This document shows positions 48,301-60,300 of a DNA stretch of 64,000 nt, piece after piece. How positions within the stretch are numbered: position 1 is the first letter of the stretch; every line of letters begins with the position of its first letter. A program made the position numbers and the translations under genes. The notes below the pieces were generated by a model. The model did not search any database. It was not told the origin of the DNA and worked only from the letters and a program-made list of their open reading frames with translations. The DNA lies in the NCBI GenBank assembly GCA_029964075.1, contig CM057141.1, positions 10,292,001 to 10,356,000 on the forward strand. Direction: 5' to 3'. This stretch comes from Patiria pectinifera. Lineage: Eukaryota > Echinodermata > Asteroidea > Valvatida > Asterinidae.

Positions 48301-51300
48301 GGTTCTCTAGATATAGGGTCATAAAGTTTGCACATTTAAGATGACGTCACGTGACCCGTGATGACGTCATCGTGACGTCACTCTTCGGGACACAATGTCA
48401 CTATGGGGTCTTTATGTATGGGTTCATTATGTATATTAATTTTGAGGCGAATACCCCAAATTTCGCCACAGACATCAAGTGAAAATGCACTTTTGACGTT
48501 TTTTTTACCGGGCGCTATAACGTCACATGTAATATATTTTTAAAGTACAGCCTAGGCAGACACTCACATCGTTGAAAGCAAGTTCGTATCGTCTTCCAAT
48601 TTCAAATAATTAGACACTTCCGGTTTCGATGCATGTTGAAATCCATGTTTGAAGGAAGGGTCACATGATTTTGCACTTAATACCGAAAATTACGACCCTG
48701 AAATATTATTTTGATTGCCATGTGGGGTCTTTACATGGGACAAGTTTCATTAGAATACGAGTTTGTTTTAGGTCTAAAATGCCGCGGTGAATAAATGTGT
48801 ACAAAGTCTATGGGATTTGGGGGTGGAACAAAAAGAAAAAAAAAGAAAAAACAAAAACCTGAACAGAAACAATGCTTTTCCGCTTTCAAGCGGAAAAGCA
48901 AAAAATACTTTGGCACCAGTCCCTTTTAAACATAAATGGTAACATTGTTTAAAAAATGGTGTATTTACAGTATAAACGGCCTAAAAGTTATCCAGGAAGG
49001 TACAAAAAAATGTAGGTACATGTAGGAAAATAGTTTTATTTTGTAATTTGTCTATGTTCGTCTATTCATCTTTTGTACTTATCTCTTTACTTTTGGGTAT
49101 TTTTAACAGTATGCTGTTTAATTAACCTGTTTAATTGTTTCATGTTATTTATTTTGTATATATTTTATTGTTTCATTTTAGCAGGGTAGCCCAATCAGTT
49201 GTCTAAGAATTGTTCTCCCTGGGGGCCCTTAATTGACCAGTAACACACACACAAAAACATACATAGGGGAAGACTTTTTGGATTTTCAAAATAAACATCA
49301 GTCTAAATAATTGGCAAAATGTGGCAGTAAAATGTTTGAGGCTAAAAAAATCCAGGCAGGTCAGATTACCGTTGACACATAATTGTGTTTTTTTAATGCC
49401 TTAGGTTTCTTTCATGAAATTTGAGCCCCACATCTTCCTTTTTTTTCCGTCTAAGACCTGGATGGCTCGTCGCCCACCCCCAGCCACAAGTCGGCCCGCC
49501 AGCGCCAGCTCTCGGCCGACATAAGGGCCATGTACACCAGAGACAATGCGGTGAGTCTGACCCTCCTGCACTTCAATGACGTGTACAACGTGGAGCCCCG
49601 AGACTGGGAGCCGGTGGGCGGAGCAGCACGGTTCGCCACCATTGTCAAGGGTTTCCTGCCAGAGAACCCACTGGTCTTTTTCAGCGGAGACGCGCTGAAC
49701 CCATCCATCAGTAAGTGGTTGAACAGAAGACTGAGGGGTTTAGTCCACGCAGTGATGTAGTACTTGTGCTAGTTACACATACTCGAGTACGTTTTGAGAA
49801 TTAATACTCGTTCTCACACAGCTACGAATATCAATATACTCTGGCTCGAATTCACGGTACCAATTGTCAAGAAGCAAAGTACTTGGAATCGAAAAGTGCT
49901 CAAAATCTAAATAAGTGTGCTTACCAACTAACCTGATGAAGTTTTAGCTCAATGAATGTTTTATATTCTGAGAAAACAATATTCTAGAATCTCGATTTCA
50001 AATCAAAAGTTGGCGAGTCATGTTTTTAATTTGCGCCCGAAATCAGTGCCCAGGGCACATTTTCTTTCAGCTGATTGCAGCTTTGCGATGTCACACACGG
50101 AACCAACGAATTATAGCACGTCGGCTCGCGTGTGTGTCTTGTCGGCGCTTGTGTGCACCCATTCACGGCTTCATCAAAATAGAAACGAACTGCTAACGGA
50201 AATCTCCAAAAATTCTTTTGAAATTACCTTCTTTTATTGTTTTCTTCAAAATGACAGCATGCCAGAAAGAATAATTTTGCAGGGAGTTTAGTGCCATTAC
50301 TATCTTTAAACCAAGTATGTTTTTCAACTATAATTTTTTCAGTTACTTTTTTGATACTCTACCTTTAAATCCTGCCTGTATAACTTAGCAATCTCCCCTT
50401 ACTACTGGATCCCTGTTCAACCTATTTCTATTCAACCTGATCTTAATAAAATAGAGTTGGACTTACAATAGTTGGACTTACAGTAGAACTTCACTGTAGC
50501 AAACACAGTGCAGTCCAGAAAAGATTGTCTGAAAAGGCAGTGGTTCATTAAAGGGAATATACATCATTTGCTTTCGCTGTAATTTTCAGAAATGGATGGA
50601 ATTGGGGGGGGGGGGGGGGGGAAATATGTAGCAAATACAGTTACACTGACTTTTTTGAGGATTTGGGTTTGAAAATGCTATAAAAACCAAGAAGAACAAT
50701 CATTTTCCTGTAGTCTGGTTCCCTGACTCCATTTAAGAAGAAACAGAGCAGTTTACATATATTGGGGAATGGTAAGGTCAGGGAACCAGTCTAGCTGGCT
50801 TGTACCCGTTCATAGGTGTGTAATCGATTGCAAACAAGTGCGATGGTCAACTGGGGCCAGTATTTGAAAAAAACCCAGTTTTTTCCAACACTGATCGGCC
50901 GATCAGCGTTGGAAATTGTATCAAAATCGCCACTTTTCTTGAAATGACAGTATTCCAGGTGCCATGATTTTACAGGATGCTTTACACTGTCATTCACTAA
51001 CAGTCCAGCAAGGTATTTCAAAATGATTTGATAGTTTTATTTTTTGATGTTTGCAAATGTTGTATTTTCCCTTTAAGGCATTTTTAGGCTTCTGATAATT
51101 CTTCTCAGTAAAGGAGCTTAAACTTTTGGAACTGAACCGAAGGAGATTGTTGGGTACAGCAACGGTATTCTACTGTACCATCAGAAATACACATATTTGT
51201 ACAAGGATTAAAAAAGGGACTTCCTTTTCATGTATAAGTTTCACTCAGGCAGGTATCTATAATTTCTTAATTAGACAATTTTTCTCTGACAATACTGTCT

Positions 51301-54300
51301 GAAGCATTTGTTTATTCGTTTGTTTTTGTTTTCTTTTCTGTGATTTTCACAGTGAGCAGTGTGACACGAGGTCGGCACATGGTTCCTATTCTGAATGCAC
51401 TCAAGGTGAACACGGCGGTGTATGGCAACCATGATTTCGGTAATCTATTATAATTTCCTGTTTGAACACCATCAAGTAATTTATTGTGATAGTGTAAAAT
51501 CTTTGTCGGTTCTCATCAAGCGTAAACTGCACAAAGTGTAATAAAAATAACAAGTATGAGCTTTGAAGTGATTGATTTGAAATGAAATTTTTGGACTGGA
51601 GTTTTTCAAGTTTTTTTCCCATTTGCAAAGTTGCAGTCTTAGGCCAAAAAAAAAAAATTTGGTCTCTGGTCAGACCAAAGTTCCGGATTTGACGCGGGGA
51701 CGCGGCTTATTATTTTATTTTTTGCCTTTTTTTTTTTCTTCAAGCTTGGATTGTACAGACAAGGTGGGGTACTATTTTGCTTTTTTGGTGTCCTCATGTA
51801 CATTGGTGTCCTCCATAATTTGCCTTGGTGCAATTTCCCATTCCTTGGTGCTCATTGGTAAAAAAAATTGAGCGGGTGCGGCAATAGAGGGCGCTGTTGG
51901 AGCTACCGCGGAACATTTTGGAGAAAAAAAAAGATTGACGCGCATGATTAAAATCGACGTGCACGCTGACCAGAGATCGATTTATTATTTTTTTTGGCCT
52001 TACAAGCACTATTTTCCACCATGCAAAATCTGAACTCCTCACAAACTCTGCGTATTTTCCTCCAAAGACTTTGGAGTGGATGAGCTGGAGGACATTGTGC
52101 GGGATACCAACTTCCCCTGGATGATCAGTAACGTCATTGATAACTTCACCGGTCAACAGTTGGCAGATGGCCTGGTCACACGGACTGTTACATGTCAGGG
52201 CAAAAAGGTAGACCTTGTTTATCCGATCATTGTATGAAAGTACGACCAAAAGGCATTGATTGTACACCAAATTTGTCATTTACATGTACATATGTGTAAT
52301 TTGATTCAAAGTTGTATACACCGTGCTTTTCCAAAAAATTGGGGTTTTTTCTTCTAAAGATTTTCCAATTTGTATAAAAAACCCTACTTTTTTGCTTCAG
52401 ATTTTGGGCGTCAGCAACCCTATGAATAATGGCTTTCTTTTTGCCCACAAATGAACCTGCCCTGCGAGAGCAGAATTATAGTCTGGCAGTTGATATTTTG
52501 ATTTTTTTTTTTGAAGAAATAATTCAATAACTAAACATTGGTGGATTTTTGCTAAATGTCTCATTTGAAAGTGAATAACTTTTATGCCGCTAGGAAAATA
52601 GCAATCAAGAAGAGCAAATCTATTTTTGGAGGTGGTACTCGAAAAAAAGCATGGGGGATGCATCTTTTAAGAGTGTACATAATGTTCATTAAGTTATTAA
52701 ATAGGATTTACACAGTTTAATGCATATTACTTTGTCCATCAAAATGTTTTATGTCTTTTACCCTTGCTCATGATGATGGGCCAGTGTAACCGTTAAGTAT
52801 ATCATTGCAGCTATCCCAAAAGTAACAAGTAATATTTGTAATAGAAAACTCCCTCGAAAAATTTCAGATCGGCTTGATCGGTCTCGTGGAGGAAGAGTGG
52901 CTGGTTACCTTGGCAACCATTGACCGTGAAAACCTGACATACTTGGACTTTGTGGAGCAAGGCAAGAAGCTGGCCCAAGAACTCAAACAACAGGTGAAGA
53001 TAGAATAGACCTTCTTGATTCTTCCTTGCTTATAAAAGTATTCTGCCAAGTTTTTAGTATTCGTACCAGTACTCATACTCAATTACAACTCAGGTACTTT
53101 TTTTTTTTTTGAGTACTTGTACTCGCACTCCTACTCGAATATCAAAATAGGACTTTTGAAAGCCTCTCTGAACTAAGTGTAAGAGATATATGTGCTGCTA
53201 TCAAGCTTAATAAGCCGTTTGTCAAGAATTTTCATTTAGAGATTCAGGCCAAAATAGGGCCACTTCATCACATCACTACATTTTTGTACATCTCTTGGTG
53301 TTCCGGCTTCCATAATTTGTGAAATAAAGATGGTATCAGCATGCAGTTTTCATAGCAGTTATGCTGAGATTGTTCTCTTTTCAAATCGGAAAAAAAAAAA
53401 TAGACCAGGGTCGACAAACGACTCATTTAGCTTGATTGCGTCACATATTCACAGGTATACTACATATACTTACTGAAGCTTGTCTTTGGTTGGAATGCGA
53501 AGCGTGGTGTTTTCTAGACAAAATACAAGGCATTATTCACCACAACTTTTATTTATCAGGGATGTGATTTCTCTGTTTTTTTCCGGAAATCCGTTTTTTT
53601 GGGCCTCAAAAGTCCACCAACGTGAATCATGCATGTGCATCCATTGAGAAAATAGGGGGGTAGAATGTGCTAATTAATTATTCATAATGCGTTTTGCTTG
53701 CTGAAATATCCGACGGACATCACTTTGTTGATCGATATATCTTTTAACACACACACATATTGAATACCCAATGTGAGAATGAAGTTGAATACCATGCGTT
53801 GCCGTTAGCGCGATCATGTGATTTTTCGCTCGGGTCCGAGGTTGTGATTATTTAGGTCTAGTTCCTGTGTCGGTACTTGAGAGATGCACGTGTTGCGCTG
53901 GTCAGGTGCAGACTAATATTACTCAGCGTGCACAATGCGTGGCATACAGTACAGTACAATCATGTGGATTATGCACGTTGTTGTTTTACGTGCGTCGGCT
54001 GGGAGTGTTTGTGTACGTATACTATCAACATGGCCGCGCCCAAGTTGATACTGTGGGATCGCAAGGAGATTAATCAGTGTGAGAGTTTGATAAAGAAGTG
54101 AAAATAAGTTCCGGTGGGAATGGTTTTGGGACTCCGTTATTATTGACGGGCATCAGCATGAATTTCAGGGGTGTTTCGATAAAATAGCAACCACTGGCAA
54201 GGTTTTTGCAATGTTTGCAATGACATTATCAACTACGCGTCGAGTGGAAAGAAATCGCTCGTATCCTATGCGCATGTGAAACACCCAAAGCACATCAAAG

Positions 54301-57300
54301 CATGGCAAATACGGCGAGGTAACATGAAAATGCATCACTTTGAGTACTGAAGAAACTTTATATTAAGTACAAGAGTACATTTTAACAAATGAAGGAAAAT
54401 TCTTCTTAAAATTAAAACAAATTCTGCTCCAAAATTTCAGGGGAAAGTGCCCAGTAATCGCCACAGATTGCACCACAGAGCATCTACAAAAAATTTCCGG
54501 GGCCCTTAAGCGGGCCCCGACTCCACGCCGTAATTGCTTCGCGCTTCACGCTCGCCAGAGTTTGCATAAAGTTTTCAGGTTTTTTTGTCACAGACCAATC
54601 ACACCCCTGATTTATAGATTCAATTAGACAAAGCTTTATGATATACAGAGACTAGAACAAAATTCACTAAACACAAGAACAAATATTTAATACATCTCTT
54701 TGTTAGGGAGTTTGGACTGGCAGTGACTGTTCGATTAAAGCTTTGTGTTTTCTGTGTAAATAATTCATTGCGCATCATTAACCTTTGTCAAACGAGTTTG
54801 CAACTGGGGTTGCTTGTAAGTATTTCCTGTACATTGTGGTGCTTTGTATCAAAATGATGACTTTTATGCCCATAGAAAGCGAGCTATTTGTGTATTTCTG
54901 TGTTCTAACCTTCTGCAGGGAGCTGACTACGTGATAGCACTGACTCACATGAGGATGCCTAATGACGTACGGCTGGCCGACAACGTGGACGACGTTGATT
55001 TGATCCTTGGGGGGCACGACCATGATTACGAACTGATGGAGGTAACCATGGCAACCATCGTTACACTTTTCACATTTGTGAGGCTGCTAAATGCCTAATG
55101 GAAGCAATACATTAGGGCCAATTTTGTTTATAGTGATGCCCTCTCCGTACGAATTATCTAGGGCAATAGATATTTCAGTTTGGACTCTGAAGGTACTTTT
55201 GGAAATTTGGAATAAACTGGCAGTTAAAGGGAATATACAAAATTTGCAAACATCGAAAAATAAAACTACCAAGTTTTTACGAAATACCTTACTAGGATGT
55301 TGGTAAATGACAGTCTCAAGCATCGTGTAAAATTATGGCACCTGGTGTGAAGTCATTTTCAAGAAAATGGTATTTTTGTATACATTTCCAACGGTGGTCG
55401 GCCGACCAGCGTTGGAAAAACCTAACTATTTTTCAACTACTGCTCCAAATTTACAATTTTTTTCAGCCAAAATTTTGTTTGCTATTGGTTACATGTTCAT
55501 GAACGGGTGCAGGCCAGCTAGACTGGATCCCTTGCCTTACAATTTTCCATCATCTATAAATTGATCCATTTTATCTTCTGTGGAGTCAGGGAACCAGACT
55601 ACTTGCATATTTTTGTTTTTCTTGGTTTTTGCAACCTTTTCGAACACAAAACTTCAAAAATGCCAGTGTAACAATATTTGATCTATTATACTAACCCCTC
55701 AAATAGTTCATTTCTGAAAATTACAACAAAAGCCAATGATGTACATTCCCTTTAAATTTGGGTGGACCTTGATCTTTTGTTCTTAAAGTTTTACTTATCT
55801 GCAGCTGCAAAGGAGTCTTCAAAAAATGTCTGCGACAGAAAACTTTTTAATTTAGACTTTGCGGTATGAAGGAATGTGACTTATGATAATTATAACTTGG
55901 ATACCGTGTAGCACATCATTGGAATTGAGGCACAACACGTTGCACAGTATGTTTATGCACATGATGCAGCCTGGACTCAGCTTTCACATCTGTCGAAAAA
56001 GTCATAAGGAATCAGACCCTTTTTATTCTTTTCTTACAGAGTAAGTCACAACATTTGTCTTTTTGACCTATTGGTCTAAAGCAGAATAAATAATTCAAAT
56101 AGTTTTCATTCAGGCTTTTCCCCCCAAGATGGTAGATTTTCCAACATGGGGGATGGGTTCTTCCATTTTTACTCGACTCTTTTGCTGATATAATATTATG
56201 ACCAAAGGAGCTGTCGCCCTTTTTACATACATGTAGCTAAAATTTTGTTGGAAACAAATGAAAATGTATAAATAAAACAATATTTTAGAAAATATATTAC
56301 AAATGTTTGAATTACAAAAAACCCCAAAAACAAGGTGTGCGGGAAAAAGGAAGTGGGCGGGGACAAAAAAACTGGTTTATTTTTTTACTTGGCCTAACAT
56401 AAAACCAAACTACTGTTGGCTGCGTATGATATGGGACATTTGTGTCTTTTTGAAACTCTCAGGGAATGCACGGCAGCCCCTGCTATTCCTCAGGAAAAGT
56501 CATTGCTTCATTTTGAATCAGATTGTACTGTAAATTTGTTTTCTTGCAGCGGAACGGGAAGTTCATCGTAAAGAGCGGCACAGACTTCAGGACCCTGTCC
56601 CAACTGCAGCTGACCTTTTCCGATTTTGGCCAAACCAGGGTGAAGGTGGAACGCATCGACGTTACGTCTGAGGTGCTCGAGGACGCGGAGGTGAAGGAAA
56701 TCATCACCAATTACAAAAGTAAGTTGCCTATCGGCCGAAAAAGTATGCAACATAAAAAATCTGTCCTTGGCATGAGACGACTGAGAATATTTCTATTTTC
56801 CCCTGGATGGGATGCATTTTCATTATACTCCTGTGTGGCAATGGCACACCCAAATGAGGGGGGGGGGGGGGGCAGAGGGGGCCATGGCCATCATTGTTCC
56901 CTATGCCTTAACAATAAATTTATGACAATTAAAAAAAGGTGTTATCCTCAAAAAAACAAATGGTGTTATCCCCACGGTAGTACCTGTACCCGTACGTACA
57001 AATAGGCTGATATCCATGCTGTCATGCATACAAACGTATGCATTCTCTACAAAGAACGCGCTGTACGATGTACTGTGCAGTGTCACTGCCAGTGTGATCC
57101 ACATGTACGTGTCACACACAATACTCTTTGGACCACACAATTTACGGTCAAGGGTTGTGCTTTAGTATAAACAATTTGCCTTCGTTCCCTTTCCTTTCAA
57201 AATTACAAATGATACTTTAATTACTTGGAGTCGGATACATTTCCTTGTTTGAAAATGAGTTCTTCAACATCACCATATTATTACCGTAAAGTTTTTACTC

Positions 57301-60300
57301 AAAAAACGATGTATAACTCTGAAGAATTTTTTTTAGTAGCACCCCTGAAACTATAAATGAATCTGTCCAAAAAATTTTGGCACTGGCTTGATTTTTCGAA
57401 GGGAGTCGCAATCTGAAAAAAAAAAATTGAACTCAAGTGGCTGACAAAAGAAAATCTGAGAAGTTTGGTACTAATTGAAAGGGACCTGTTCGTTCTCAGG
57501 AAAAAACAATCAGCCATTTTTGTCACAAAACCCTTTAGTGTTGCAGACATGCTCTGACCACTATGCTCTGACATAACGGAACGTAGTGTGTTGTTTTCTC
57601 AAGTGCACGCAGGGATTTTTTGTTGGACTCAAGATCATAGTTCAGTGGTAGGGTATAGCTAGGTAGCAATTCCCAATATCCCTAATGTTTATTCTCAGCT
57701 TGAGCAGCATCATCTACAATTGTGTTATTTTTTTACATTAAAAAGTAACAATGCTTCCTGCAAATTGTGATGTAACATGTGCAAATTACAATCGCCGATG
57801 ATTTACTTTCTGTTGATGTCAGACAACAGAAGAACACATGCATGTACATGTATGATGAATCTTTCACAATTGTCTTGCCGCCGATCTGCTGATGGTTTTG
57901 CGTACAGTAAACCTGAACCTAAGGTTAGGCGCCAAAATTGAAACTGGACTGAATAATAATACCAAGAAAATTTTGGGAAATTTTTCATGGAAAATGTTAA
58001 TTTTTGTGGTCATGACATGGCTAAACACTAGTGTTAAGCTGTTGAGTTTGAATGTTATTGCTCTCTTGTTTTACTTTGATTAAATTACACTGATTTCAAA
58101 TGTATCGGCGACACTGATGTGTTGTTTCAATCCATGAGAAGCAAGCACATCCAAAAACTGAGAAGGGTTTGCAGCTGATGGATTGTCCATGTGTATGTTG
58201 AAGTCCCCAGTAATGAATAATGATGATTGCACAAAAAAGGTAGGTTTCGATAAATGGAGCAAATTCATCAAGAAATGCACTGACAGGAAACCCTGGTGGC
58301 CGGTAGATGATCACAAGATGAATAGAAGTCTCTGTGCCGGCCAGTTCCGCTTGCAGAACTTCAAAAGTCGAAAACTTCCTGCAATTCTTCTAGATTGTAA
58401 CCTTGATTGAATTCTTGCATAGTAGGCCAACACCTCCTCCATGTTTACTGGCACGTGGTATATGATGGAAGGAGTATCCATCAGGAGTTAAATCAGCGAT
58501 AACAGCTGGGTCATTCGGAGTAAGCCAAGTCTCGGAAATTCCTACCACATCCAAACCCTTATCCAGCACAAACTCAATGAATTCATCAGCCTTGTTCTTG
58601 ATTGATCGAGCATTCAACATGCACAACGTGGCGACTTTCGACTGGTTGTATTTACTGACATGACTGGTATGAATCTGAATCAGATTCGTGCAAGTGCATA
58701 CATTCCGACAACTATGGAGTAGTGAAGCATGGTTTCCAAATGTAACAGGAATCATGTCACATACTAGCAAGGAACTACTAGGATGAAAAACCATCTCTGA
58801 GTCTGTTGATGAATGAAAGCACAAATAGTTGTGCCGCAATTGCTGTGGTGAATAAGTCAATGTGCCACTGAATGACACAAGTTGACACAAAACAGTCACA
58901 AAAATCTCGGTATAGAACGGCAATACACTGGCAAAATGCATCATACCTTAATCTATGACGACTCACAAGGCTAAAAACAAGTCCAAAAAAGCAGGATGGT
59001 GTACACGAAACATGATAAAAACGGATTTTTACATTCAAACTGGAGACAAATTAAAAACCCAGCAGCCATGTTCAACAGCGCCCTCTTTTTAACAAACCGA
59101 AAGCACGTCCCACGAAAAGGTACCGAGCGGAAAAAGTACGGCAGGCCGGCCGGTCATATGCGTAAGTGAAAGCTCACGGTCTCTCGACGCTGCTTTCGAC
59201 CAGCCGTACGTGATACTGGTGCTGTTGCATGCGCTGTATTCCTGTCCCGGCCCCATGCAGACCACACCATTTGTGGTAATAAAGGGGTGTACTTTCTTGG
59301 GAACAATAATTACCAATATTTCCACTGTTTTAAAAAAGAAAAAAGACAACTAATACTTTTTTATGGAGTTCGAAACATTTCTTTAATCAATAATCAGTTG
59401 TTCAACGTCACAATATATTTTTTTTTCTTGAAATGTATTCAAGAAACGATGTAAAACTCAAAACAGGGGCTAAATTACCCCTTACGAAATTAATGGATTC
59501 GTCCATAAAAATGTCAGCATCGTGTTGACTGTTTTCGAAGAAAGTTACGATCGAAACTTAAATTTTTGACGTTACTTCTCATTAGTAATAACAACAATTT
59601 GATAACTTTTGTTGTAAAAACGGACCTGTTTATTCTTAGGACAAAACAAATCAGCATCTGTTGCCACAAAGCAAGATTTGTAGTGCTCCAGTCAGACGAC
59701 ACATGGTGGGTTGCATACTCTCTCAAGTGCTGCGGGAAAACGTTGTCATTGGCACGCCGGCGCAGGCTGCCAGGCCATGCTCTAACTTTTAAGGCCGGGG
59801 ACGTACGGGCCAGCCAGCAGCAATTCCTGGTGTTTATTTCTCATCATAAATTTCCATATTTGTTTGTAAGAGTAGGCCTACTGACTGTAAATGATTTGAT
59901 ATAACTTTTGTGGCCCTTGTTATAGTTTTCATACTGTAAATGGAACTGGTTCAGAGCATTTTGACTAGAATTTGGAAAAGGGATTACCGTAATTTTTGGA
60001 ATATAAGCCGCGCGGCGTATAAGCCGCAGCACGCAAAAATCTGCAAATTAAGATTTGAAGTCGGCGTATAAGCCGCACTGGCACTGGCGGTGCGGCTAAT
60101 ATGCCAGTGCCAGTGCGGCTTATACGCCGACTTTAAATCTTAATTTGCAGATTTTTGCGTGCTGCGGCTTATACGCCGCGCGGCTTATATTCCAAAAATT
60201 ACGGTAATCCCTTTTCCAAAAATAAATTTTATTAAAAATATGGAAATGGAAAAACATGGTTCTCAACTTTGATTAATATGAAACTTTATAAGAGTAAGAG

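Noticed and set aside
56719-57005. Read-through of exon 7 to a 160-codon frame
   Set aside because: A consensus GTAAGT donor lies at 56719 and the added residues have no family match; exon 8 continues the protein.
57240-59710. Possible repeated element at 57240..57600 and 59390..59710
   Set aside because: Similarity is loose by eye and no termini are visible; noted only in the intron description.
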